Shown piece by piece: positions 12,051 through 23,012 of a DNA stretch of 64,000 nucleotides; position 1 is the stretch's first letter, and every line of letters starts with the position of its first letter. Position numbers and translations under genes: made by a program. The notes under the pieces were generated by a model that saw nothing but the letters and a program-made list of their open reading frames with translations, ran no database searches and was not told the DNA's origin. The stretch is from assembly GCA_963921935.1 (NCBI GenBank), contig OY998175.1:228058122-228122121 (forward strand), read 5' to 3'. The DNA comes from Galeruca laticollis. Its lineage: Eukaryota; Arthropoda; Insecta; Coleoptera; Chrysomelidae.

Positions 12051-12295
12051 CTGTGTTTTCATGTTTGATATCCTTTTAAAACTGCTGAAATCTTGAAGGA
12101 ATCCACTGCAGTAAATTCAACAGTTGTTTGTGTTTTTTCGTTGTAATACACTTTGATGATTTTCTGAGTCGAGGATCACTAAATGTTTTCCACGTTTTGT
12201 ATTTGCTCGGCGATTAAAATTGACCTATTCAAATTCAGTGTTAGCAAAATTGGTTTTGAAAAATAGATGACCGCGATGTTCTCTTTTCACCTGTA

Positions 12296-14764
12296 GGGTA
12301 ATTCCGGGAGAGATGGCCCATCTTTTTAATTTTTTTATTAAATCAAAATATATTCCAAAATATAAAGTCTCTCATAGTAATGAACGTTATCCATGATTAA
12401 TGCACAAAGTAAGATGGAAAACTTTTCTGTTTTTAAAAAACCAACTCACCCTATGGTTATGGGTGAGATGGTACACACAAAAAATAGAAAGAGAAACGTT
12501 GACCTTTAATGGTTATTAATGTGACAAAAAGTATAAAACGATATATAGGTAACTAAAAAATGATTATATACCTAAAACATAACAAATAAGAACAAGAAGC
12601 AAGCCGAATATTACATGACAATATTTTTTTTCCACGCCGCAGACAATGGTTTGCAAACGTGGTGCAACCTTCATGCAGCCATCTGTGGCAACCAAGACAC
12701 TGCAACCAGTCTTCTTTGCTTGTAGTTTTTTCGTAATTTTCTCCGCAGCCAATGCAATCATTTCCACCGTCAGTACGCTGTCTGAATCGTTTTCTAAAAT
12801 AATGCTTTCGTCGCTATTGGAGAAAATATCGCTATTTTGTGCCGTTTCTTTGTTTTCACTTCAGATTCTATATGTTGCTTCTTTTTTTCTTTGTCGAATA
12901 CTCTTAGCTTTCTTCGTAGCCAATTCTTTTCGTTTACAAATATTTTCAGGAGATGTTAGGACCTCTGCAAGCTGTCGACTACGTTTTCGAACTTCATGGA
13001 CTTTAGACGTGCTAGGAATAGGAGAAATTACGTCTAACATTTTACCAGGAATTTCTTTTTCATTTGTGCCAAGGTTTTCCGTATCTGCAGATTGCGTTTC
13101 AGCATTACGTTTCGTTATGTTGGAATCAGTATTATTCTCGGTGTGAACAATTTCAAAATTAATGTCATCCTGAGCTTGTTCATTGTTGAGAAAGGCATAT
13201 TCTGGAATTGCGTTCGGGTTGAATGGAGCGATGCCTGTAGATCTAAGAGCTGAAACTGCATTTTTCACTGTGGCAGCTTTTTCCCACGCTTCAGCTAACA
13301 ATTTCCCAAACTGAAGTCTGTTGATTGCTCTTGTAGCATTAGTTCTCAAGAATAAATTGCAAGTAGCATAATAATACCTTTTTAAAGCCTTAAAAAATGC
13401 ACGATCGAGGGGCTGCAAAAATTGTGTGGTATGGCTGGGAAAACAGAGAAGTATGACTTCGTTCGCTTCTGCATATTCTAAAACTTCTACGGAAGAACAG
13501 TGGGAGGCATGGCCATCCAAAATAAGAACCACTGGACCTTGAGGCTTGCGAGGAACAAACTCCGACTGCAACCGCTTAAGAAAAAGTGTTGTATTTATAC
13601 GCCGATTTTTCTGACATATTAATTTTGGCCCCAGGAGGCATACCATCTTCATATTATTTTTTCATATTTTTACTTTTTAAAATGCACGTAGGGGGTATGA
13701 ATGCACCCTCCTTTGGAGCCTTTTCCGCTATAACATGCTCTGGTCTGTTGTTTAACTGTAAGCCGGTTTCGTCCATGTTATACAGATGTCCAGGCTTGTT
13801 GAACAGGTCATGTTCTTCTAAAATATTGCCCAGTAACTTAAAATAGTTAGCAACATCTTCTTTATTCATACCGCGTGCTCGAGCAAGTGAGACACCCTCT
13901 GATTTCCGGACAGTCAAATCAGGATTGCGTCGCAAGAATGATATAACCCAGTCAAAGCCAGCTTTTTCGATTCTCCTGTTGAAAGTGTGCTTAATGCCTA
14001 ATTGTTCAGCTAGTTGATAAGCCATAATACGCACCATAGTTCTTGTTGGGGCAAAACCCTTTTTTTGTATCTTTTGAATATGCGCAACGATTTTCCTTTC
14101 ATTTCCTTCCCCAAGGACTGCTTGTGGCCCCAAGCACTTATTTTTTGTAACTCCTGTTCTAATTTTTCTCCGCAGTGTAGTACAAGGCACCTTAAATTGT
14201 CTGGCTGCTGCATTAACTCCCAAATTTCCACTGCTTACAGTTTGAATAGCTATTTTTAAGTCTTATTCACTCCACGTAGCTCTGGCGCAGCTCCCTTACG
14301 TTCATAGATTGTCGGCATCTACAAAAGTAATAAAAACAAACAAAATTAAAATCCGAAAATTTTGATCTCGGGAGAGATGGCCCGCGCCAACTAACCCAAC
14401 ATCAGTGGGTGAGATGGCGCAGTCACGTGCTCCCTACTGATTGCGTATACTAATGATTTTTAAGGTTAAAATGATGCTACAGATATTTTGCTACCCCTTG
14501 GAAATACTAAACCGAAAATAATAAAATGTATCAAGGTGTAAAAATAAATAATTTGTAAAAATGTTAAAAAATATGGAGCATATTTAAATACAAAATTGTT
14601 TTATTTACCTTCGTGGATGGAATTTTACAACAGCGCGGCACAATAAATACAGCAACCATACGCAAGGAACTTCTAAGCGTGACTGAGAAGTCGGCTTGGC
14701 AATAGGAGGGCAGATATTGAACTGCGCCATCTCACCCGCCGCGCCATCTCTCCCGGAAATACCC
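12296..14764 (-). mobile_element. Tigger/pogo-like DNA transposon, full length
   Basis: Inverted termini GGGTAATTCCGGGAGAGATG at 12296 and, reverse-complemented, GGGTATTTCCGGGAGAGATG at 14764. Both are flanked by TA (12294-12295, 14765-14766), the Tc1/mariner/pogo signature. Length is 2469 bp, normal for Tigger. Subterminal copies of GGGAGAGATGGC or GGGTGAGATGG occur at 12306, 12461, 14370, 14404, 14728 (reversed) and 14743 (reversed). The single gene is on the minus strand. The element sits inside a DUF7869-like ORF. Confidence 0.93.
12861..14319 (-). pseudogene. Tigger/pogo transposase, near full length but frameshifted
   Basis: Start ATG at 14319 (MPTIYERKG). A frameshift and a stop in the first 35 codons precede the psq-type helix-turn-helix (NLGVNAAARQFKVPCTTLRR, about 14240-14170). 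Next is the CENP-B-type DNA-binding domain (MAYQLAEQLGIKHTF, GFDWVISFLRRNPDL; 14060-13920). The DDE_1 catalytic core follows: LYNMDETGL carries the first Asp (about 13780), VVLILDGHASH the second (about 13520) and FLQPLDRAFFKALK the third (about 13400), i.e. the DDD form usual for pogo. A frameshift near 13650 separates the first Asp from the rest. The C-terminal 90 residues are acidic then Lys/Arg-rich with a likely nuclear signal (KRKELATKKAK). Not functional as is, but only lightly damaged. Confidence 0.9.
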
Positions 14765-15738
14765 TATATGTACTGCTTCTGAAATTTTTAGTGTTTTTCC
14801 ATTCTCAGATTTTCTAGATTTGAGGTACATTTTTATCGTCGTATAAACTCTTGCAGTCCAAGAAATCATGAGTCTCCATATTAATTACAGAACATTTTGG
14901 AGAAGTAATTCTAACTAGTTGCTGCCAATCCCATCGAGTGGCTATCTGAAAAGCAGGAGTTTTCTTTACCTGCCTCTCAATTAAGGTATGGTCAGAGTCT
15001 GTTTCAAGGTGTGTGTGAACTCTTAGTAGGTATTTATGGTTGATGATTTTAAGGTTCCGGCAAATAGAAAGAATGTAAAAATGACACATCACAATCATTA
15101 AATTTCTATTCTGAGATGGACACCATATTGTCAACTCTTCAAATTGCAGACTAAATTTAGTTCTAACCTCTTCCAGAAACTGTCTCATCCCACATCATAC
15201 AAAAGGTGTTATTGATGGTTGAATCGTGAATCATAAGGTTGAAGGTCCAAAGTTAATGGAGTAGAAGCTTTGTGCGTTTTGAGCAATGGAGTTGGCAAAC
15301 ACTTTTGAAGATCAATCATAATAAATTTTTTGTTTTTCGTATTTTTAGCAAGTTAGTAGACTTTATTTTCTATATTTTTTGGGACTCTGTAATGTGATTA
15401 TCCTATTCAACTTGCAAAAGTTCACGTTTAGTAGGATTATTGTAATCTTTGAGTTTTACTCAATAGGCATCACACGTGTCACAAAAGTATCATTTGCAGG
15501 TGTTTTAAATGAAAGACTTGAATATATCCCTATAAAGCCACAACTTTCCATTTTGGTCGACGGGAATTTTTCTGCTATACATGGGAAAACTGTTAATATG
15601 ATCGCGAATTATTTGCCGAATTTCATCTGGCACTTTATTGTGAAGCGTATGACCTTTTCGCAAATAACTTTTAATAATTCCACCTGCAATAGTTTTACGA
15701 AGGCACAGTAACGACATTTTGAAATATATCGAAAGTAT

Positions 15739-15805
15739 TAACCCTTAACTACTACTAGCGTCTAGTGAGTTGTAGGGTCACGAATGATCCTAACCAATGG
15801 AAATT
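15739..15805 (+). repeat. Possible piggyBac-type end
   Basis: Begins TTAACCCTTAACTACTAC, i.e. TTAA plus CCC as at piggyBac ends. It contains a ~45-bp segment (from GCGTCTAGTGAGTTG to GATCCTAACCAATGG) that recurs inverted at about 20125-20175, upstream of the piggyBac transposase. The inner parts of the two sites do not match, and no partner TTAA end was found, so the assignment is tentative. Confidence 0.35.
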
Positions 15806-16687
15806 AACAAGAACAACCTTGTCGACGATTGAAGTAGCGTTGCCAAATCGAAATCATTATCAGATGGAAGATTATTTTAAGGGGGCTGAAAATAATTTTT
15901 ACAATAATAAAAAAGTTATGGGCAATTTTAAAACTTTTCTAGCTATACTCGATTCTCTAATTCATTCATTTTATACTTTTTCAAATATCTCTGAATATTT
16001 TTGATTTGTAAAAATTTGGCTATTCTGAGGTATTTTAAGTTTTAGTATACTGGCATTGGCAACCATGGTAACGGAATAGAAATGTTTATCATTGTGAAAG
16101 ATTATATTATGTAAATTCTATTTACGTTCCTTGATAATTGTGTACTATTTTATTTAGTTTTTGTTGCAAAACTATTTTCTATATTGATTATGAATTCTGA
16201 ATGCAAGGAGTGCAAGAAATCGCTACCTCTCCAATTATAAATCTTTAGACAGATAAAAATTGTGACATTTCCCCATACAGAGATGGGAATTTAACTTAAA
16301 AAATTATAAATAGTGATACATTGACTAAAAATTTATTAGGAAATCTCTTGCAGCTGACTAAAAAAATGTAAAGGTTCGATTACATCCCAGAAAAAAATAT
16401 CTACGCCGCTTATTGTAACTTTTCTGCAGAGTGCAATTTAATCTACGAATTTTTCATTTCTTCATAGTTTTTATGACTTTTCATGTTATTTTTTTAGATG
16501 ACGAAATTGGTCTAGATATGCACGTAGTCCAAGAAAATTTCATTGAAGAGGACTGCATTCTCAAAGAATTAAGAAAAAAGAATAGTTCAAATTATTTGAA
16601 TTTGAAGAGAAAAAAAATGAAATTAAAATAAAGTTTATGCAAATTCTTCAGGCTACAACTTCATTGGAGGAACTTGAGATTGTAGAT

Positions 16688-19292
16688 CAGTGGTTCCCAA
16701 CCTTTTCTGGACCACCGCCCCCTATAGAAGAGAACAAAAATTTCAAAAGACCCCCCCCCCCCCCAGTCGCTGGTTAGTCCAAAATAGTTAATTTTCTTTG
16801 AATATCATCTGTACCGTCCCAATTGATCTGTATTTAGCTTTAATTTCAGTTAATGTCCAAATTTTATTTTAGAGGAATGATAAAGTAGAAATTTATTGAA
16901 CGACCACCAAATGTACAATAAAATTGTTTATTAAACTTTTAAAAATAAACACAGAATCAATAAGAAATACAATCACAATAGAAATAAGAAATGCAATACA
17001 ATAAGAAATAGAAAATTAATAATAAAGAAAAAATCAATGAGACGGTTGAGGCTGGTGGAGTGTTACCAGTTTGTTAGTATCGGGTTCCAATTTCGTTAAC
17101 ATCAATCGCAGATCGCCACGTTCAGTGACGCGTAGTCTGTTCCTCTTCTTTGACAGCAAATCAGTTACTGCACTGAATGCACGCTCAGCCATATAGGACG
17201 AAGGAAATGCAATTAACAATTAACAATTCTGTACTATTGTCCACAATCCAGGATAGAGAACTGGTAATGGTTTTTGAAGCCAGAACTCTTGATATCCACG
17301 TTTGAATTTTACTTTCAGTTCTTCGTTAGTTGTGAGTTCTAATAGCTCCTCTTCCAAATTTGATGAGCCTTCAGTATCTGTGTTTGCGAAACGATCTATA
17401 ACCCAACTTGGTATTTCCATGTTTAAAATATCTTGGAAACGCTCTGTAAAATCAACTTCCAAGTGGTGGCAGTAAGTAAGTAAATCTTCCGGTTTCCCAG
17501 ACACTGTTGATAATGTGGGAAAATGGTTGTACTCATCTCTACCAAGATTTCTTTTGAATATAAGAAGTTTTCCTGAAAAAGCAGCTATGACGTTTTTAGT
17601 TTTAATTGAATTTAAATCATAACCTTGCAACTGTAGATTAACTTGATTAAATACTTTAAACAGGTCCGTCAAATAAGCGATGTCATTTTTTGACTTAATC
17701 AGGTTTTCGCGCAATTGTTCGTTTTCTTCAAGAAATTCCAATACTGAGTCAAATAGATGGAAAAAACGATTCAGACAAACACCTTTAGAGAACCAACGTA
17801 CTTCTGTGTGCAGCAGCAAGCGGTTGTAGTCTTCATCCTTTTCATTGCAAAGCTTATGAAACAAACGGTAATTCAATGAATTGCTTCTAATGATATTGAT
17901 TGATTTAATAACGTTATTGAGGGACGCATGCAGACGTTCATTTAATTTTTTTGCAACCAAATGCTGACGGTGAATAATACAATGTACAGCGAGTACATTT
18001 GGCACTGCTTTTCTCAAATGTGCTAAAAACCCTTATGACGCCCGGTCATTACTGGAGCACCATCAGTAGCAGCAGACAAAATATTGCTAATAGGAATTTC
18101 TTTCTCTTGAAAAAATTCTTGCATGATATTAAATATAGAATGTCCCTTAGTATGAGATTCCAAATTCTTAGCAAATAATAACTCTTGAGCAATTTTTTCT
18201 TCTTTTATAAATCGTACGTATGATAAGAGTAGAGTTTCGTTACTTGGTAGAGTTGATTAATCGAGTTGAATGGAAAATTTGCAAGTCTTTAGGTAATCGC
18301 ATAATGATATTTCAACGTCATTTGCCATTTCATCTATTCTTCTTTGCTCTGAATTATTACTGAGAGGAATTTTTTTAATGATATCAAATGGTGTCTTATG
18401 ATTGAGAACAGTTTTTAATATTTCTTCGACTGCCGGCAAAATTAATTCCTCGCCAGTGGTGTGTGGTTTTCCTGACTTTGCGATTAACAATGAAACGTTA
18501 TATGAGGCTCGTAGCCCATCATCGTCTCGTTTAGAAGACGATGCAAAAAGGTTTGATATAGTTGGCTGCTTTAAATATTGTTTTTCGAGTTCTTGAAAAT
18601 AGAATATATCTTTGTTTTTCTTATCAGGATGCATTCTATGTAAATGCTCTTGTAGCCTAGAAGGTTTCATAGCTTCATTTGAAAAAACTTTTCGGCAAAT
18701 TAAACACATAGGTAATGATTTGTTTGTAGAATATTCCGCAAATCCATATTTTAAATATTCAATACTGTATTGCCGGCATTTATTTTAATTTAGAAGTAGA
18801 TTCAGCCATTTTCATAAAAAAATTAAATTCTCAATAGATTTATAGATAGTAATGTTTATAAAATGACACACCACTCACGATTATTTACTACGGCAGAGCT
18901 TATGATTCACGACTATATATCACGGCCAAGCACATATAACAAACTAACAAAAAATTCGTAGAGCTGTTGCTTTTATACGTTTCATTTCGTGCATGATTCA
19001 ACTTGTCTGTGTGCGAACATGTCGAAACATGTTATTTTGTATGAACATCGCGCGTTCGCTTATCAACGTGCGAGGACAAGTCATATACTTCTATTCTGAA
19101 CTAAAAGAAATTATTATAATTATTAGTATTATTATTATTGCTAATTTAAAACTGCTTATTAACCCTTATTAAATCATTTTTATTTCACCATTCCTCTGGA
19201 CTGCTTATTAATTGCTTCTGAATCCGCTACCGCCCCCCTAAAAGGCTGCAGCGCCCACAGGGGGGCGGTATCGCCCCCGTTGGGAACCAATG
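16688..19292 (-). mobile_element. hAT element, Charlie-type ends
   Basis: Ends CAGTGGTTCCCAACCTTTTC (16688) and, reverse-complemented, CATTGGTTCCCAACGGGGGC (19292) are typical of Charlie-like hATs. Flanking TTGTAGAT on the left and ATGTAGAT (19294-19301) on the right make a near-perfect 8-bp target duplication, with one extra T at the right junction. A poly-C run (about 16751-16764) lies just inside the left end. Length 2605 bp. One transposase gene on the minus strand. Confidence 0.9.
17034..18809 (-). pseudogene. hAT transposase, BED-finger type (ZBED/SCAND3-like)
   Basis: Start ATG at 18809. A frameshift soon after leads into EYLKYGFAEYSTNKSLP and a BED zinc finger: CLICRKVFSNEAMKPSRLQ then HLHRMHP, with C-x2-C and His ligands visible (18709-18630). 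The middle (18255-17220) contains ATDGAPVMTGRHKGF, with a catalytic Asp, the LAVHCIIHRQHLVAKKL motif and LHTEVRWFSKGVCLNRFF. Another single-base frameshift lies at about 18028. The C-terminal dimerisation domain (17219-17034) reads SYMAERAFSAVTDLLSKKRN. A TAA at about 17220 precedes it. Relatives are the FAM200/ZBED5-like hATs. It is nearly full length, with about three frameshifts or stops. Confidence 0.85.
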
Positions 19293-19451
19293 TATGTAGA
19301 TAAAGATATTGCCCCCATACCACCAATTGCAGCACTAGTGTCTAAACACCACCTTGTTAGTTCTGCTTTTTCGCAAAATATTAATATTCCACACAATAAA
19401 AAAATAAATACTCAGAGGAGGTTGTTCTGTACGACAAAGAAGAAAAAATAG

Positions 19452-20269
19452 CTTTAAATTTGGTATCTAATAATGTATAGATAAATTATTATTTATAAGA
19501 TAATCCAATAACCTTGTTAGTTTTTTGCCCTGTTAAATATTCATATTTCCTTATGACAACAGATATAAGTCAAAATAAAACAGTATTTTTCTCGTTTGAA
19601 CTTTAATCAAAGTAAGAATTAGAATTTTCTTAACCATTGCATTTTTTTAAATCTAATTTAATCTTCACAATTCACTAAAAGTCATAACGACATTGCTGTT
19701 AAACAATTTCTTGTTGTTACTATATCAACAATCAATAATCAACAATTATTTTGGCTCTCCTACTAAATTTTAATTTGAAAAATGAAATACCTATATTAGT
19801 TTAAGTTTATTGACACCTTAAACATAAATGAGTAAATTAACATTCCAAAAAAGTTCGTTTGACAGTTAAACAGTTTTTTTATTCAAATTTAACAGATTTT
19901 CTTAAGTTGAAATAACTGGAAAACAGTTCTCTTACCTTTTCTTTTATCCCAGTGTAGCAATGTCGTTATGATTTAGTAAATGCGGCGGCATATCAAATAA
20001 TATTAGTTATTTGCCTAGGAACAACCAATTACGATGCGTTTTAATTGAAATAATTTAATATCTTGTCAAAAGAAAGCAGCTATTATTTTTAAACTTTCGC
20101 GCCAACGAATCCTAACCTCGGTAGTTTTTAATTGGTCAGGATCATCTGTGACTTGCAGCTCGCTAGACGCCAGATATGCGGCGAGATATGCTCTAGCTAG
20201 CGACGACGGATTTTAGTCTTATAAGTGCAGAGTAGAAAGAGTCTCTTTGGTATATTTTTTAGCGCTAAT
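19452..20269. other. No gene seen
   Basis: AT-rich until about 20100, then a GC-richer stretch holding the inverted partner (about 20125-20175) of the segment at 15758-15805 and leading into the piggyBac 5' region. Confidence 0.35.
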
Positions 20270-20284
20270 GGGTCAAATTGACCC
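20270..20284. promoter_or_regulatory. Palindrome upstream of piggyBac transposase
   Basis: GGGTCAAATTGACCC is a 7-bp inverted repeat around one base. piggyBac ends carry comparable internal palindromes (a GCGTCAATTTTACGC-type repeat), so this is plausibly a subterminal transposase site. It sits 109 bp before the transposase ATG. Confidence 0.45.
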
Positions 20285-20392
20285 GTGGATAGTTTTAAGG
20301 TAAGTTTTTTTTGTGTTAACCTACATGCTTTTTTTGGGATTTAGAGCCAAAATCAGGGTAGTATACTGTCTCGGTATTTATTTTTATAGAAT

Positions 20393-22200
20393 ATGGAAAA
20401 CAAACCACTGAGCGATTATGATTTATTGCAAATTGTTGGAAATTATGGATATGGAAGAGGAAAAAAACACGACAGGCGATTTGGACGTTGCATCATCAAG
20501 TACCGCAACTGACAGCCAAGAGATACGTATTGCCTGCAATAAAATTTTGAACAAAGGCGACGAAAGCGATCCAGATGAGAGCGATGCTGAAGAGTTAAGT
20601 GAACACGACTCTGAGAGTGAAGTTGAATGGGACAAAAATGATGACGAAATTGATTCTTCAGAAAGTTCATGAAAATACCCAAACATTACGGGAAATTCCA
20701 TCGTGGTACGCAAAAGATAAAACCAAGTGGTCGAAAACAGCACCAACAAGGGGAAAAACAAAACAGCAAAATATTATAAAAGTGCTTCCTGGTTTGAAAG
20801 GTCCAGCTCGACTAGATCCCCCAGCTTCGCCTTTGGAAGCAAGGGGACTCCTAATAACAGACTCTATGATTGCAAAAATGGTTATACACACAAACTCAAA
20901 AATAAGAAACATGCAAGGTCAGTATAGTAAATTAAAAAAAAGAGAAATAGTAGATTATTGTTTTCACCAGTTTTTATCCAAGAAAACGATAGAGTAGAAT
21001 TAGAAGCGTTATTGGGTCTTTTGTATTTGCAAGGGTGTTTAAAATCTGGTCATGAAGAACTCCGGTCTCTTTGGGCTACCGATGGGACTGGTAGGGATAT
21101 ATTTCGCTGCACTATGTCTTTAGCGCGATTTTCTGTTATGTTGTCTTAGATTTAATGATGAAGCTACACGCCGCGAAAGAGTAAAAGAAAATAGGTTGGC
21201 TGCAATTTCAGATATTTTTGATCAATTTGTTGACAACTCCAAATAATGTTATTCGCCTGGACAATTTTTAACCGTTGACGAGATGTTGGTACCGTTTAGA
21301 GGACGGTGTGGCTTCAGAATGTACATACCAAGTAAGCCGGCAAGATACGGCTTGAAAGTGCAGATCTTAGCAGATTCAAAAACACATTACATGGTCAATT
21401 CGGAGATATACAGTGGAAAACGAAATGAGAAGTCCAAGTTTTCGGTACCAACAGAAACAGTATGTCGCCTCGTTCAACCTGTCGCCTTCACCAGTAGAAA
21501 TATAACAGGTGATAATTGGTACTCATCGATGGAATTAACTAATGAACTTTTAAAACAAAAGCTAACCTATGTCGGTACGCTGAACAAAAAATAAGAGATT
21601 TATTCCATCAATTTTTTTACCATCCAAACCGCGTGAGCCTGGTTCTTCTGTGTTTGAGTTTACTTCAAACCATACCATTGTGTCTACTATGCACAACGAC
21701 AATTCTGTGGATGAAACAACAAAAAGCCAAATATTATTTTATTTTATAATGAAACTAAAGCTGGTGTTGACGCATTGGACCAGAAATGCTCTAACTATTC
21801 TACGTCTCGTAGAACCCGCCGCTGGCCAATGGCAATCTTTCACATGATTTTAAATGTATCGGGGATCAACAGCAGAGTATTATATCAATTTGCTACTGAT
21901 GGAAAAACAATTTCAAGACTGGACTTCCTCAAAGTACTGGGTCGTAACCTATGTGAGCCTCATATGAAGAGGCGTATTTACAACAATAAAATACCACGCA
22001 AGCTAAGAGATTTAACAGCTGATATACTTGGGGTAATCATTGAAGTTCAAGAGGTCCCTCAGCAGCACAAATCAGCATCTAAACGGAAGAGATGTACTTT
22101 TTGCCCCACAAAAAAAGATCGCAAGACTAACACATAACATGTCGCTGTACTGCTGTTTCCTCTATACAAACTGCTACAAACTGTCTTTTTCTATCACAGT
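20393..22200 (+). pseudogene. piggyBac-like transposase
   Basis: Start ATG at 20393 (ENKPLSDYDLLQIVGN). After a frameshift an acidic N-terminus follows (EEEKNTTGDLDVASSS, DESDPDESDAEELSEHDS-type run, to 20670). The DDE_Tnp_1_7 core comes in several frames: ALLGLLYLQGCLKSGHEELR (21005-21060), LTVDEMLVPFRG with the first catalytic Asp (about 21270), TGDNWYSSMELTNELL with the second (about 21515) and VDTLDQKCSNYSTSRRTRRW with the third (about 21768). A C-terminal cysteine-rich domain starts CTFCP (about 22095) and continues in another frame to about 22195. At least five frame disruptions. A palindromic element at 22209 follows directly, so the right terminus is missing or displaced. Confidence 0.88.
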
Positions 22201-22208
22201 CTACTAGA

Positions 22209-23012
22209 GATGTAACTGCAAAAGTTGCTGGAACACGCCCACGGACGAGACCACTTGTCCTCTACGTATTTTGGGGCACTGATCACGATAATGAGGGTTA
22301 AAACTTCCGCCGGAGGGTGTAACACCCTTAAAATTGCAAAAAACACCCCTAAATAGGTGTGTTTTTCGACTGTACTTGTTGTTTTGCAAACTAAGGCATC
22401 TTATATGTTTTTTGGGGCGCCGATTACGAAAATGAGAGTTAAAACTTGCAGCAATGGCTCAACCACCTCCAAAATTGCAAAATCACCCCTATGTAGGGGT
22501 GTTTTTCGACTGTATTTGTTGTTGCGCCCCAAAAAACATAAAAGATGAGTTAGTATGCAAAACAACAAATACAGTCAAAAAACACTCCTATATAGGGATG
22601 ATTTTGCAATTTTGGGGGTGGTTGAGCCATTGCTGCAAGTTTTAAACCTCATTTTCGTAATCAGCGCCCCAATAAACATATAAGATGAGTTAGTTTGCAA
22701 AACAACAAATACAGTCGAAAGACACCCCTACATAGGGGTGATTTTACAATTTTGGAGGTGGTTGAGCCATTGCTGCAAGTTTTAACCCTCATTTTCGTAA
22801 TCAGCGCCCCAAAAAACATATAAGATGCCTTAGTTTGCAAAACAACAAGTACAGTCGAATAACACACCTATTTAGGGGTGTTTTTTGCCATTTTAAGGGT
22901 GTTCCACCCTCCGGCGAGAGTTTTAACCCACATTTTCGTGATCAGCGCCCAAAAATACGTAGGGAACAAGTGGTCTCGTCCGTGGGCGTGTTCCAGCACC
23001 TTTTGCAGTTGT
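22209..23012. mobile_element. Palindromic foldback element with five internal hairpins
   Basis: Ends AACTGCAAAAGTTGCTGGAA (22213 region) and, reverse-complemented, AACTGCAAAAGGTGCTGGAA (about 23010); the arms share ACGCCCACGGACGAGACCAC. Between them are related ~100-150-bp modules containing AACAACAAATACAGTC, TTTTCGTAATCAGCGCCCC and ACATATAAGATG, some direct and some inverted. Each module holds a small hairpin of the form CACCCCTA-NN-TAGGGGTG, at about 22340, 22487, 22588, 22723 and 22865. No ORF. The target duplication is unclear. It interrupts the 3' side of the piggyBac region. Confidence 0.85.

Larger units (their letters stand above)
12051..15717 (-). pseudogene. Transposon-derived DUF7869-like ORF, split by a Tigger element
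   Basis: Three minus-strand blocks belong together. 15717-15505 contains GHTLHNKVPDEIRQIIRDH then INSFP. 15188-14814 contains HTHLETDSDHTLIERQVKK followed by RWDWQQLVR. On the far side of the Tigger insertion, 12293-12051 contains GHLFFKTNFANTEFE and later KVYYNEKTQTTVEFTA. These are hallmarks of a large family of insect and cnidarian transposon-associated proteins (DUF7869-like), by recall. The last block ends at a CAG followed by a GTAAGT donor (12050), so the source gene was spliced. Stops and frameshifts throughout. The Tigger insert (12296-14764) is bounded by TA, so the two parts were once contiguous. Biochemical role unknown. Confidence 0.5.
16498..19451 (+). pseudogene. Last exon of a BESS-like gene or ORF, split by a hAT element
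   Basis: An exon begins after an acceptor (TTTTTTTAG ending at 16497): DDEIGLDMHVVQENF, then EEDCILKELRKKNSS. After a one-base slip comes NEIKIKFMQILQATTSLEEL, interrupted at 16688 by the hAT insertion. It resumes in frame at 19296 with DKDIAPIPPIAALVSKHH and stops at 19449-19451 after a Lys-rich tail. The KIKFMQIL-type helix resembles the BESS protein-interaction motif that ends many insect MADF-BESS regulators and some PIF/Harbinger accessory proteins. No MADF domain is visible upstream. Could be a host gene exon or a transposon accessory protein. The frame is nearly clean, so decay is recent or weak. Confidence 0.45.

Noticed and set aside
12646..13146. 166-codon plus-strand ORF with hydrophobic stretches
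   Set aside because: Antisense shadow of the Tigger transposase C-terminus.
20423..20761. 112-codon minus-strand ORF
   Set aside because: Shadow of the acidic N-terminus of the piggyBac transposase.
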